A stretch of DNA of 64,000 bases from Archegozetes longisetosus. Taxonomy: Eukaryota > Arthropoda > Arachnida > Sarcoptiformes > Trhypochthoniidae. Below, one piece after another: positions 1 through 12,381 of this stretch (position 1 is its first letter; the number at the start of each line of letters is the position of its first letter). Both the position numbers and the translations under genes were made by a program. The stretch covers positions 5,658,001 to 5,722,000 of the forward strand of contig JAEMBT020000002.1 of the NCBI GenBank assembly GCA_018873245.2. Direction: 5' to 3'. Below the pieces are notes generated by a model that was not told the DNA's origin, did no database searches, and saw only the letters and a list, made by a program, of their open reading frames with translations.

Positions 1-1556
1 TGGCTGTGAAACAGCGAAGCGTGAGACAACTGGTTGTGCGACTGAGACAACAGCTGCTGGTTGTTGTGCAACGGCTACGGAAACAGGCTGATGGACACCA
101 ACCGAACGAACAGCTTCGAAGCCAACAACTGGTTGGGCAACACTCTGGAACGATTGGGTGAAAACTGGTTGTGATACTTGTTTGAAGGCTTGAGCGACAG
201 CGACGGGTTGTGCTACTGCTTGGACAGCAACGGCTGGTTGTACTGCATGAACAGCTTGGACTGGCTGCACGTTTTGTACGAATGGCTGCGCAACGAATTG
301 TTTTCTCTCGCCTTTACATTGAAATCAGCATATATTAACTACTAAAGTAAAGATTCTTCTATATTTAATCTTTTCTTATTCATACCTTCTCCTTTGGCAA
401 CTACTGTGTGGACACTTTCAACAACGGGCCGTATTTCTTGTACCACTTGACGGTATGGTGTGATCACTTCACGGACTTCTTGGATGACTGGTTTAACGAC
501 TTCATGGACAACCTTTGATGGTTCGTCTTGAGATTGTGTCTTTTCAACAGTTCCGGGTGCTCCCGGAATGTGTTCCTGAGACAATTGAATGGTAGACGAT
601 CTCGATTTGAAGTGAATTTGGAGAGGAACATCGCTGGGCTCGACCTCAACAACTTGTGGTGCAATCGGTTGATCATTGTATGGAACAGGTCTGTACTCGA
701 CAGTTCTTCCAACCTGTTGGACGGCAGCTTTAACAGGAACAAGTTGTTGGGAAACACCAACACCAACAGCATTTACTCCAACAGTGCTGATACCAAGAGC
801 TGGCTGTACAGCAACAGATTGTACTACTGGTCGTACACCTACTTGACTCACACCAAGATTGAGAGCACTGGTTCTCAAACCTCCGATTGAGCCAAAACCG
901 ACACCAAAGCCTACTGGACGAACACCGATTGAAGTAAAATCTGAGAGTCCACTCAAGTCAACGCCAGCTACAGGTTGGACACCAACTGTTCGTACACCAA
1001 TTGGTTGTACACCAACTGTTTGTACACCAATTGGTTGTACACCAACTGTTTGTACACCAATTGGTTGGACACCAACTGTTCGTACACCAATTGGTTGTAC
1101 ACCAACTGTTCGTACACCAATTGGTTGTACACCAACTGTTCGTACACCAATTGGTTGTACACCAACTGTTTGTAGGCCCGAATATCGAACGCCTCCAACA
1201 CCTAATGATCCCAGTGATGAAACTCCAGACAGAGCTCTTGAATACGAGACTCCGTTCGATACGTCTAGCTTTTGCTGAACATCTCGTCCACCGACTTCGA
1301 GGACCGGCACGCAATTGCAGTGAAGAATAAGCAAAGAGAAGGACAATAGCTATAATAATTAAAATTTCGGACTTCAATATTGTGTAAATAAAATGATATA
1401 ATAATCAATTAATAATAAAATCATTATAAAAAATAAATTATCAAAAGAAAGTTTAGATTCGATAAAAACTTAAAAACTATAGATATTAGAAAATCATCTC
1501 TTATAAAGAATGACAATTTAATAAAACTTTATTATCTATTGACTAACTTTAAGCAT
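1..1556 (-). CDS. Repeat-rich secreted (cuticle-like) protein 1, 3' end beyond window
   Basis: Three exons on the minus strand: 1548-1556, 386-1349, and 311 to beyond base 1. Exon 1 codes only Met-Leu-Lys, followed by a GTTAGT donor. Exon 2 opens at a TTATAG acceptor and supplies a hydrophobic signal peptide ending near HCNC, then V-G-V-Q-P-I-G-V-R-T decapeptide repeats. A conserved block follows (RTVEYRPVPYNDQP, then HFKSRSST and SQEHIPGAPGT). It ends in KGE, and the last split codon joins exon 3 to give KGEGERKQFVAQP. Exon 3 is Val/Ala/Gln/Pro-rich and stays open to the window edge. It is paralogous to the gene at 3652-5416, with the same intron positions and phases. The low-complexity Val/Pro/Gln composition suggests an extracellular structural (cuticular) role, which is inference. 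I recognise the block as typical of acariform mite proteins but cannot name a characterised member. Confidence 0.8.
970..1170. repeat. 30-bp coding minisatellite in cuticle-like gene 1
   Basis: About seven near-identical 30-bp units (core CACCAATTGGTTGTACACCA) in tandem. On the minus strand they encode the decapeptide series TVGVQPIGVR. Unit length is a multiple of three, so copy-number changes keep the frame. Long shadow ORFs occur on both strands here because the repeat has no stop codon in several frames. Confidence 0.9.
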
Positions 1557-1626
1557 TTTGGAGCTGATGTTGATTGTAGATGAAAACGACTACTAGTAAA
1601 AGATGCGAATGGGAGATAATGTTCGT

Positions 1627-1634
1627 CTTTTATA
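1627..1634 (-). promoter_or_regulatory. TATA box of cuticle-like gene 1
   Basis: TATAAAAG on the minus strand, 71 nt upstream of the ATG in the micro-exon. The paralogous gene has the identical octamer at almost the same distance (73 nt), which supports a genuine core promoter. Confidence 0.65.
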
Positions 1635-2789
1635 CAAGCAGACAATCGGTCCTTGAGGAGGACGACCATCAAAATGACAGAAAAAATAAAATATTGGCAT
1701 CCTATAAGTTTGTTACACAATACTAACTGATATATAATTCTTGAGCATCAGTGCAATAATGTTTATGATAATTAGGGAACAGTTGTACCATTTTCTCTTA
1801 TAATGATGACCTTCGAAAATCCAATTCTTCTCAAAGGCGTAAAAGTGTTTTAATCTTTTTATAGAGCTTTTCAAGTTCAAGAACGTGTCATATGTTAGCG
1901 AAGAATAGCTAGCATTAGCAGTTCCCCAAACCTAATACGACAAATTTAATCATTTTCACAAGTCAGACCTGCTGTGAATCTTAATGCAAAAGATACGTTC
2001 GACTTTTCCTACACTTTCTCAACTAATGCTAAATAAACTGAAAGGAAAAGAAATATGGCTTATTTTTTATTTTAGAGAATCTTACAAGAAAGGCTATTTT
2101 GAGAGTCTGAAAAAACTTGTCATGCATTAGCTAAACATTACTCTAAAAGATTTAGGTAGATTACACTTTTGTTTCACAATTTTATTTCTTTTTGAGATTT
2201 TAAACATTGATTAGTGAAATAAAAAGCTTTTGATACTTAACTTAAATAATATAAACGTAGAAACTCCAATTGCTAGGTACTTTTGACTCAATGTAGAATT
2301 TAAGTTGAATTATTAATAAGGGGCTTTTTAGTGAGTCATACTTTGTTACTTGAGGTAATTATTATTCACTTGAAAAACAAATTAATCCGAAAGTTTTGTA
2401 ACAAAATCAAAAGTCCATCTCAATGACAAACGCTTTTCATAATTTATTAGTTTGAAGAACGATATATCACGATGTGATGATCACATCATTTTGAAGATCA
2501 AAACTAAATTCGAGTTAAGATAAAATATTAGTAGTATTGGATCACATCCCTAAGGCTCTGAGAAAGTTGGAAAAGTTTCAAATAGAAATGCAGTAGGTAT
2601 CAATCTATAGTGCGCCTAAAAAATTCGTTTATAAGGTCAAAATATTTTATATTATTGAAAGTTAGCGCTTCACTTAAAGTGCAAAACAGAACCAAACACA
2701 TGCGGTGTTTTATTCTTTAAAATACAAAGTGTGAGACACGACCAGAACAAAACCCGCTTAAGTTTAACACTGCTTTGCATATCAAGCGA
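1635..2789. other. Intergenic region without visible gene
   Basis: AT-rich sequence between the promoter of gene 1 and a transposase remnant. I see no ORF with coding character, no RNA gene and no clear repeat. Confidence 0.5.
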
Positions 2790-3120
2790 AACGCAAGCCT
2801 TCAATAATAGAGTTATATATACTGTATATGGGATTTCGAGGCATACCTTCAGTCATCAAATGTTTTACTGTACAAGTCTCGGGCTTATCTGAAATATTGT
2901 TATAGAATGTCACGACTCGATTTCGAGTCATCTCCTCTTTTGATAGCACAACTTTTGATAATTGAAGTCAATATCAAAGAAAATTAGAACAGTTTTACAT
3001 CAATAGATTGCCTACAAGATGGTATAATATATGTCCACAAATTCGAGTTCTATTTCGTGGCACACACTTTCGAAAAGAGTTTAAATTTTGATTCACAGGA
3101 CGTTATAAAGCATAAAAAGC
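2790..3120 (-). pseudogene. Truncated Tc1/mariner-like transposase N-terminus
   Basis: The minus strand reads approximately LSKEEMTRN followed by TFYNNISDKPE and LMTEGMPRNPIYSI, the helix-turn-helix start of a Tc1/mariner-superfamily transposase. The same family appears on the plus strand at 32850-33570, and similarity extends into the untranslated 5' part (roughly 80% by eye). The downstream two-thirds of the protein is missing, and no terminal repeats are obvious. A dead fragment lying between the two cuticle-like genes. Confidence 0.6.
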
Positions 3121-3651
3121 AAATTTTGCTCTTATAAAGGACTTTTGGCATACACTGTAGATAAAGCTTAAAATAACATAGACACGAACGTGATACCGAA
3201 TGTAAAGAAGTTTAGCTTAACTATTTGAGAAGCCGAAGGCTGGTGTGATTATCACCTATAAATGGTCTCAATATGATCAAGTGAGCATCACACTGCTTTA
3301 TCTCTAATGTCATTTGGATGGGCTATTGAACAGTGTAATCCTGGAGCGGCAATGCTTCTAAATTTTAATGTTCAATAGTTAGAAGTATCGATGAATCTAT
3401 TATAAGTAATTTTGAAATAATTTAATCAAATAAAACAAGTTTATTTAACCAGATAAAATAGTTTATTTTGAATTCAACAATGCTTTTACAATTGTAGGAA
3501 AGAGTTGAGTGAAGTTGAGGAGTCTTGCTCTTAAATTAGATCAGACACAGAAAAAATATCTTTTAATCAAAATGTAATTTTAAACATCTTCAAAACAACA
3601 GGTATTTAATGAGTAATAGGATTATCTATAAGATTAATAATTGAAGCTGAC
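3121..3651. other. 3' flank of cuticle-like gene 2
   Basis: No gene seen. On the minus strand two AATAAA hexamers lie at 3462-3467 and 3440-3445, about 190-215 nt past the stop of gene 2. They are candidate polyadenylation signals. Confidence 0.4.
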
Positions 3652-5416
3652 TTATTTGCGTTCAGATTCAGCATAGGTTCTTGAGTAAGATACAGATCCA
3701 ACTGGTTGCGATTGTACGCTAAGGACACCACCTAATCCTGAGGAGACAACTCCAGATCTGACGACTTGGACAGCTGGCTGTTCAACAGCGACCACTGATT
3801 GCACGGGTTGGACAACGGATTGGTAAGATTGTGCTACACCAAAAACTGGTTGAGCAACTGATGCAACTCTAGCTACTGGTTGGACAACAGTTTGGTATTG
3901 AGCAACTGGTTGGGCGACAGCTTGGTATTGAGCAACTGGTTGGGCGACGGCTTGGTATTGAGCAACTGGTTGAGCGACGGCTTGGTATTGAGCAACTGGT
4001 TGGGCGACAGCTTGGTATTGAGCAACTGGTTGAGCGATGGCTTGGTATTGAGCAACTGGTTGAGCGACGGCTGCGACTTTGGCCACTGGTTGGACAACAG
4101 TTTGGTATTGAGCAACTGGTTGGGCAACAGTATGGACTTGTCCTGCAATGTATGGTTGAGCCACGAATTGTCTTCTTTCACCTTTATATAAAAATTAAAT
4201 GATTAGCAAAAGTTGATAATGAAGGATAAGTTTTGAAATGTCGCTAAACTTCGATCAAACTACAATTTCATTTTTAGCAAAAGCTTAGTTAGCAAAGATT
4301 GTTAACTGAGATTATGCTGAAGGGAATTAATGTTTATGGAATGAGTGAATAACTGAAAAAATCATGATTTATCTTAAGTTCAAGAAAGTGATTACCTTCT
4401 CCCTTGGAAACAACGGTGTGAACACTTTCGACCACAGGTTGGACCTCTTGAGACAATTGTCTGTAGGGTTGGATAACTTCACGGACTTCCTGGATGACTG
4501 GTTTAACAACTTCATGGATAACCTTTGATGGTTCGTCTTGGGATGAAGTTTGTTCAATAGTTCCGGGTGCTCCAGGAATGTGTTCCTGAGACAATTGAAC
4601 AGTAGATGATCTCGATTTGAAGTGGACATGGATGGGAATATCGCTTGGCTCTACTTCGACAACTTGGGGAACAAGTGGTTGATCATTGTATGGAATAGGT
4701 CTGTATTCGACAGTTCTTCCAACCTGTTGGACAGCAGCTGAAACGGGAACGATTTGTTGTTGCTGAACTGCTGCTGAATAGACAGCTGGTTGAGCGACGG
4801 CAACGGTCTGTACAGCTGGGCGTACGGCAACGGTCTGTACGGCTGGCGTACAGCAACGTCTGTACGGCTGGCTGTACAGCAACGGTCTGCACGGCCGGTT
4901 GAACTGCAGATAACCAGTTAACGGCTGGTCTGACAGCTACCTGACCCAAACGGAGACCGCCAATTGAGCTCAATCCAAGACCGCCAATTGAGCTCAATCC
5001 AAGACCGCCAATTGAGCTCAATCCAAGACCATAAGGAACGGGACTGACAACAGCAGCGCCTAATGGTTGAACACCGAAGCTTGAGACTCCGCCAACGGCT
5101 TTCAATGAGGAAACTACTGGGACGCTGGAAGAGACTTTGACAGATCGTGGACTATCACCACCGACTTCTACTACTCTTTGGCAATTGCATTGAATTGCGA
5201 GAAGAGTTATGATTAAAAACTATAAAGAAAATTAAGTCTATATTAAGTTTTCTGTTAGTCCCCCAAAGTAGATTGAGTTCAACTTTCAAGAGCTATCAGA
5301 TATTTTTCAAGTTTGAATATACTTTCAATTTCTAAGGCAGTTCTAAAAATCTTTTCATATAAGCTAGTGAAAGCTCGACTTTGAAATTGATCTTCAAATT
5401 GACTTACTTTAAGCAT
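3652..5416 (-). CDS. Repeat-rich secreted (cuticle-like) protein 2, frameshifted in this sequence
   Basis: Exons 5408-5416 (Met-Leu-Lys), 4396-5219 and 3652-4181, with the same structure as the gene at 1-1556. Exon 2 starts after a TTTATAG acceptor with a signal peptide (FLIITLLAIQCNC), then LGLSSIGG and AVQTVAVQP repeats. The family block follows (RTVEYRPIPYNDQP, SQEHIPGAPGT), then the KGE-GER splice junction. Exon 3 codes AQPVAQYQAV decapeptides and ends SRTYAESERK-stop. Within exon 2 the frame breaks at 4841-4860: compared with neighbouring repeat units, one G is missing after about 4846 and another after about 4858. Restoring both would give about 454 aa. Sequencing error in a repetitive GC-richer stretch and true inactivation are both possible. 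A secreted cuticular or matrix role is inference. Confidence 0.75.
3890..4135. repeat. 30-bp coding minisatellite in cuticle-like gene 2
   Basis: About eight units of 30 bp (core TTGGTATTGAGCAACTGGTT) encoding AQPVAQYQ(A/T)V on the minus strand. It has the same unit length as the array in gene 1 but a different sequence and a different exon. Confidence 0.9.
4957..5030. repeat. 24-bp coding repeat (three units)
   Basis: Three exact tandem 24-bp units containing AATTGAGCTCAATCCAAGAC. They encode the octapeptide LGLSSIGG on the minus strand in exon 2 of cuticle-like gene 2. Confidence 0.9.
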
Positions 5417-5488
5417 TTTGGATGTTAGTGAAAACTTTGGCGAAAATACTCAAAATTCGGTAATAATTTTTGAATGTTGGTGCTCAGG

Positions 5489-5496
5489 CTTTTATA
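5489..5496 (-). promoter_or_regulatory. TATA box of cuticle-like gene 2
   Basis: TATAAAAG on the minus strand, 73 nt upstream of the micro-exon ATG. It matches the paralogous promoter at 1627-1634. Confidence 0.65.
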
Positions 5497-7978
5497 TGAG
5501 CACAAATTTCAGTCCTTGAGACATCCGGACTGAGAGTGTCAAAAAAAGTTATTTTTCGATCTGGTTTAATTAGCTATTTCAAAAGATTAATTAAGGTGTA
5601 GTCTGCACCAGATTTTTGATAATCAGGTTTGCATGCTTATAGTGAACAGTGATATATAAAAAACTCAGAGATCAGAGGATTACAGGTAGAAGAAAGTGTT
5701 GAGAGAATTTCTGGGATCATTACTTACGGCCTCGAGAATACCAATAAATAGGAGTAGATGATGTTCTATGAATGCTATACGTGACTGAATTATACCATTT
5801 CATTTGATTTCATCACTTTTTTCATATCTTCCTGTGTTCTGAATCTAGAGATGTCATAATAGGTATCGGCCTTGAATTCAGTTTTTTACCTTAAGGATAT
5901 GTCTAGAATAGCTCTTAACATATAAATGGCAAATCCCAACTACTTTTAAGTGATGTTAAAAATAGTACATGCTCCGCATTCAAATTAAAAAAAACTTCTG
6001 AGTTGACCAGTTTATTAAAATTTAATTTTGCATAAGTTAAAAATGAAAACTAAATTTTTACTAAACATATGTTTGATTAAAAATGACTTTTGTGATTAAT
6101 TTTTTACTAAGGTAGCTCAATTTCGGTAACTTTTCATTGTTTCAAATAGGGACAAACTCGTTAATCGAAAATCGATCTCAAACATAGTTTAATAATTACA
6201 CTTTTTATGCAAAAGTCCTTTATTTATTTTATAATTATATATTTAATAGATTCAACGAAAATGTAAAAACTGCTTAACTTATTGAAGTTTGTGTGATCAT
6301 TTAAGTATTGCCCTAAAGTACTTGACTTCATCTTTTAATAATCTAAATTCAAAAAGTATAAAATTGTGGGATTCCCAAATTTCGTTTCTTCAAACTACAA
6401 CTTTAAGTGTCTCATATTTCGTTTTAAAGTGGTCATCATTAATGATCCTCACAAGTATTGAAGAACGATCATTTACAATTTATTGGATCATAAAAGTAAC
6501 TTTGAATTTAATCAATTTCAGATTTTAAAATACAGTCTTACAACTATGAAACAGTAATATTTTCAAATGATTAGAATCCTATCAAAATTGCATTTAAAGT
6601 AAATAAATTATTATTAACTTCATTAAATATTAAACATTATTACATAAGCTGTTCTTGACCTTTCAGTCACCTCTATTACATATTTCATGTAAATCTTTTA
6701 AAAATTGAAAACATCTTAATCTTCCTCGACTAAGTTCGAATTTTCCTGCATTAATCAATTAATCATATTGGTTAGCAAAACATATTATTTATTTTCAATC
6801 GATTGAATGATTCTATACTTGAAATTTAACAGAATAGAGCACTAAATTTATTTGAATTAAGTGGACAAGTTTGAAAATTCGAGTAAGAGCTAACCTTCAC
6901 AATCCTTGGTTCAACTAAGTTAATACTGAAATTATTTTAGATTGATTAAATTTCCTTTCTATATGAAAACTGAGGTACTATCTCGTTAAAATCACTCGTG
7001 GTCTATAATTATTTTATCTAAAGTTGATCTACTTTATTTAAAGTTGAAGGGACCCGTACTCCTTTGGCCCATGCTGATTTGGCCTGTCCGTCAGAATACA
7101 ATCGTGTTTTCATAATCTACTTGATTCAATAAGAAAATGTATGATAAAACTTAAACACTTGAATAAACTTGAGGTCACAACAAGCTATTTTGGGCTAATT
7201 AGTTATGTTTAACCATAGTAATATATGATACCACACATGGGTATATTTAAAATGTTTGAAAGTCTTAGCTATTTTTCAATGTCTAGAAAAGATTAAGTTA
7301 AAATTTAAAAAACTGCTGAGAATTATCTTCATATTATGACTTAAAGGTACATATCTATTCCATCAAAGTGCAATCGCAACTTAACGTTAAAATCGAATGG
7401 CTTAAATAGTTGTAAGTTCCACCTGTAGTTAGAAGTAAAGCCATAAATATTTATTTCTGAAATAAAAAAAATGTGCCAAAATTTTCAATGTCAAAGAGAG
7501 AATTAATTTTTTCTCAGTAAATCGAAACATTGCATAACACGACAGATTCAATAAATATCCTTCTTAATCCACATTTCGCTTTCGTTTAAATCTATTTAGA
7601 GATTAGTTTAGCAAAAACCAGTTTAACGATTGTTCTGAAAAAATGAAGTGTTTTGATTGGAAAAATTTTTTACAGTGATTAATCATGATTTGTAACAGCT
7701 TATAATTCAAGGCAATAGTGCTATTATGTGATTGCGTAGGAGAATGTGATTTATTTAATCGTTTGAATTTAGCAATTTCTTATTTTCTTGTATTTCGAGT
7801 GAAGATACAGTAAAAAATAACGCAAAAATTTTTAAGTCACAGAAAATCGATCTATCTTTAAAATCACAATTATTTGCAAAAACTTTACTAAAGATACCTA
7901 ATTAACCTGCTGACTATTAAAAATTAATTTTTCATAGAGTAACCTCTTTATAAATCAGAACTGTTTGCAAACTTGAAT
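5497..7978. other. Intergenic region without visible gene
   Basis: About 2.5 kb of AT-rich sequence. The single longer ORF (plus, near 6289-6528) has no recognisable motif or splice context. No transposon ends or RNA genes were recognised. Confidence 0.5.
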
Positions 7979-9372
7979 TTAATTATCAAATTTGATGTCA
8001 TCGTACAAGTTCTCTTCATAGACATCTTCTTGAATTACTTTCTTAAAAGTAACTGAATCGTCAAAAACCGAAGTAAACGAACTAACGTTTCTGGTTAAAG
8101 AAAAAAACTTAAAACATATTTTAAAACCTAAACATATGCTAATCTGAATACCTCTTAAACAAATAGTATATAAGAAGAACTCCCAATGATACGAAAACAA
8201 TTAACACTAAAGACGCGATCAGAATGATGCATGTTAAAGTGGCTTCACTTTCATTCTCTTGATGTTTTGTGAGAATACCCTATAATTATGACAAATTCAG
8301 TTATAAACACTAATAAAAACGCATTTCTCATTCATATTCAACATACAGTATTGAAACATTTATGCCCAGTTGTAGAATTTAAATTATCGTTTGAGTAACA
8401 AATACACTGAAAATTTTCTGGTTTCCGAGATGGCAAACAAAGATGACTGCAATAACTATCATAGCACTTGTTTTCTGATCGTTCGTATTTTGAAGAATAA
8501 TAGATATTAATTGCATAGATATAGGAAGAAGACTTGATGAAAGTTTTGCTTTTGTAGCCATCGATCCCATACTTATTAGTGAAAAGAATGGATTTCTGAC
8601 GACTATTAGCCCAATAGATATAATCGTTAAACATGTCAATTGAAACTGCAAATTCAAATAGAAGTCTAGATTCAATTATAGTTCTTCTCCTCGTGGCGTC
8701 ATAACTCATCGAAGACAATGTAAATAAAGAGACGTCGATCCAATAAATATCACGATTTTGATAGTCGAGAGTTAAAAGTAGAGGCTTTTTTACATCACTA
8801 TCAACTAATAAGGTTATCTCACTTCCATCTTGGTCTGATCTCATTATTTTTGGATTCAATGAATTCAAATCCCATTGAGTCCAAAACAGGAGTAAGTTGT
8901 TTGGATCAACTGCAATATCTTTGATACTATCAAGCTTGTGGTCCAAAGTAATGACATTATGCTTCGCAAACGTATTTTCAATGTTAACAACAATTATTGA
9001 ATTTTGATCGTTATAATAAAGCAAATCATGGATCCAATCATAGCATAACTTTGCAGGATCTGTATAGTTTGTAACTATTAATACTTGAGGCGACTCATCA
9101 ATGGTTTGATTGATTAGTGCACCAAATACATGTGTTTTATTTCTCCAGATCATGTAATTGGTATCGAACTTCAGGTCGATGTCATTGACATAATATTGTT
9201 TTTCAACACTAATTACTTTTTTAGTAGAATTGAATTGAACAGGGCTTTTATACAGTCTACCAAGTTCGGAATGACGAATGTCTAAATTGTAGTTTGCAAA
9301 TAGAAGCTTAGGATCAGATCCATAGGAATCTATAGTACGCACAATAACTAATAGGATGCAAATTACGAACAT
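7979..9372 (-). CDS. Type I membrane protein with YWTD beta-propeller and EGF module (LDL-receptor-like)
   Basis: Three exons: 8347-9372, 8152-8279, 7979-8090 (421 aa; phases check). The start is the first in-frame ATG at 9370-9372, which opens a signal peptide (MFVICILLVIVRTIDSYG). The ectodomain shows LDL-receptor class B (YWTD-type) strands such as IAVDPNNLLLFWTQWD, LTLDYQNRDIYWIDV and VSIDMFNDYIYWANS. A Cys-rich EGF-like module closes exon 1 (CYDSYCSHLCLP..CICYSN). Exon 2 carries a transmembrane helix (TCIILIASLVLIVFVSLGVL). The tail is short (about 40 aa), acidic and Tyr-containing. The ligand-binding class A repeats of true LDL receptors are absent, so this is a reduced LRP-type surface protein. 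Ligand and role are unknown. Confidence 0.8.
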
Positions 9373-9618
9373 GATTGTTTTGTAGTTTCTCGTCACTGTA
9401 CCCTAAACTTAATAGTGAATAAACTATTTTCCAATAGTCAATTTGACATTTGAAACATGTTTAAATGTGAAAATGAGTTAAATCTGATTGATGTCTGATT
9501 CATAGGAGTTAGCGATCATTTTTGGTAATTGTTATATACAACACAATTATTCATTCAGGAAGCCGTGGATTGAAGCAAAGGAAACAATTATTTTATGCAT
9601 CATATTTATGAAACAAAG

Positions 9619-9621
<3 letters not shown>

Positions 9622-9676
<55 letters not shown>

Positions 9677-9769
9677 TGTACTATGAAAAGGCTCTAACAT
9701 TTATAAGTTACTGCTAAACATTTTAGTGCTTTTAAACATGAACCTAATGTATTGCAATCTCTCTCTCTG
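9622..9769. repeat. Microsatellite-flanked repeat, copy 1
   Basis: A (GA)n run of about 26 units at 9622-9673 is followed by about 85 bp (…TTTTAGTGCTTTTAAACATG…) and a short (CT)n run ending near 9769. The central sequence is clearly related to 12310-12383, which also sits between GA and CT runs. Confidence 0.7.
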
Positions 9770-11174
9770 CCTCATAAGCGATTTTGTATGTAACTAATGG
9801 TACATGAGTTCATTGGTCTAAGAGCGAGCTATAATTGAGCCTAGGAAACATTTGATTCATTGAGTTGTATTTGCATTTAAAACAATGCTATGAAGGGAGG
9901 GATTGTGGTTTTGCAAATATAGACAAGAGTAAGCATATAATGCACACTATATTGACCAAAAATCTCTTAAATACCATACAGAAGTGAGTGGTCATAGTGA
10001 ATTCTCGCTCATAGCGAACATTTTTGGTCTCACGAACAGGTTCGCTATAAACGGGAACGACTGAACCAACATTTATTAAGCAAGAATAAAAATGATTGCA
10101 CTTAAGTTTCTGAAACTTCTGTAGGGCTAGACTTTTTTGTTAGTTTAGAAATCTAGTTTGATAAAATAAATGTCTATCCTTTTCGCTCTTTAAGCAAACA
10201 GAAAGTAAAAAATTATGATTTCAATTCATAGCACGAATCAAATAAACAGTAAATTACTGTATTAACAACTGGACTAATATTGTTGCCGAGCACAAGCTAA
10301 TAATTTATATGATCACTAAGTATATATCGCAGACTTTTGGCACACATCCTATATGCGTCCTAAATCTTAAATGCAATCTTGAATTCGTTTGTAGACAGAC
10401 AAAGTCACCTCTACTTACGTGATATAACTTTAGAAATAGTTTCATAAAAGTATTGTAAGATAACAAGTACTAATAATTAGATAAAATTTTAATCTATTCT
10501 CTTTTTTAACTCAATTTTGCGAAATTTTTTTAATAGAAGTCTTTTGCAATCAGTAATAGACTTTTATTTGTTTCAATAATTTTATTTTTATAGATACACT
10601 CTTTTGAATGGTTGCGAGGATGCCAATACATCCAGAACTCGTTCTTTAGATATTAAAACTTGAAAAATGTTTAAATTGAACGCTTGTTGAAACTAAAAGT
10701 TTAGTGTAATTTACAGACAAATGATACGATTTTATTCACATTGTAGTATAGATATAGTTTTATATTGAAATTTCACTCTATGAGAAAGGCTCAACTTAAA
10801 TTACTTTAAAAACAATATTGACTCGACTATATGTATACTCTAAAACTTAGTATTCCGCGATAGCAACCAGAAGAGATACATTGTCATACAATGCTTCCAT
10901 TAGACCATTAAATATCGGGTATTAGCAGGGTTATATCATACTGAATATGGTAATCAAGCAAGTTATAAATCATGTTTGGCAACAAATTGGTGAGTGATAA
11001 GAAGCTCGACACAGCAACACTCTTTCCTCGTTGCTATCGTGGATTATTAAGTTTTCAAGTGTAGGCATAAGCATAAGCATAATTGTTTCAAAATTAAAAT
11101 ACAATGATTCGAGAAAACATGCAGTATGTACATTTTTTTTAATATGAATAACTCGCTCATATAATGAAAAATAT
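9770..11174. other. Intergenic region without visible gene
   Basis: No coding, RNA or transposon signal was recognised between the 5' flank of the YWTD gene and the 3' end of the LRR gene. Confidence 0.45.
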
Positions 11175-12381
11175 TTAACAGAAAGTTTGATCGACGAATC
11201 TCAAGCCATCCATGAGAGGGAAATCCTTGACGTTTTCAGGTGTAGTACATAGTGGTTCGTCATAAAATCTTTGATTATCATTTTTATCGTTGCTGTCATT
11301 TATGATCCACGAGAGTTTGCATCTACAGTCCCATTGATTGCCTTCAAGGAATATATTTTGTGGCACACCAGTCAGTGGTATAAACGGTAATGTTGTCAGA
11401 AGATTACCAGCCAGATTGACCACTCTGAGTTGGGGTAGTTTCTCGAAAAAATCCGCGCTCAGTGAAGTCAGACGATTGTTTTGAAGATTGAAAAATCTTA
11501 ATTTATATAAATGTGATGCGAAGACTTGACGCGACAGATATGATAATTGATTGTTACTTAAGTTAATTAATTGCAATTCAGCGAAATTAAAGAAGGCTCC
11601 GCTTTCTATCAGTGTTATATTACATGACGTTATTATTAATCTGACTAATGGCAACGCTTCGTTTCTCGTCCCGTATTGACCTTAATTTGATTAAATATTC
11701 AATTATTGCTTACTTAGTGGCTGGACTTAAATTTGAAAAGTGTTTACTTAACAAGAATATTCTAAGTTAGAATCACTATCTCAATAGTCTTCATTTGTCC
11801 TCAAACGCTTAGAGACTATGCATAAAATGAAAAACTTGTTTACATAAAACTTGATTTGAAGCTAAAAATCTTGTATTTATTTATTAATAAATCAAATTTT
11901 TCCATCATTTACTCAAAGTAAGCTAAGGAGAATTTTATTGAACCTAAAGATAAAATGAGCATATTTTTCAAGTCTAACTTCTAAGTTCAGGAAAAGGACT
12001 TTTTTGTTAAATTAATTTGATAAAAAATACTCCAAAATAGAAAACTTAGCACAAAAAATGCTGACGAAAATACTTTATCATAGTATTCAACCATAAAGTC
12101 CTAGTGCTCACTCTGACTTAAATACTTTATACGTATCTTAGTTTTTATGCTAACAAAATAATCATTTCTGAATTCGTAACTGTTCAATAGTGATTTCAGA
12201 TTAAATATGAAATCGTTTATGTAAGAGAGAGATTGATATATACATGTAGTGTGTATTATAATATAGTGTACTGTCCAAAGGTTCTAATATTTAAGTCAAT
12301 GTTTATGAGTAAAGTTATATACTTAACTTATAAGTTATTACTAAACTTTTCAGTGCTTTTAAATATGAACTTAATGTATTG

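Noticed and set aside
970-1170. CRISPR-like regularly spaced repeat
   Set aside because: Contiguous 30-bp tandem units with no unique spacers, in a eukaryotic coding exon.
958-1377. Long ORFs in other frames over the 30-bp repeat (starting MKSEILIIIAIVLLF on the minus strand, and several on the plus strand)
   Set aside because: Repeat-driven open frames. The MKSEIL frame looks like a signal peptide but loses the conserved family block, whereas the micro-exon model matches the paralogue exactly.
1532-1720. Small minus-strand ORF upstream of cuticle-like gene 1
   Set aside because: Overlaps the promoter and micro-exon; reading frame is a read-through of MLK with no support.
6289-6528. 79-codon plus-strand ORF
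   Set aside because: No ATG-context, motif, splice site or homologue; AT-rich composition gives such ORFs by chance.
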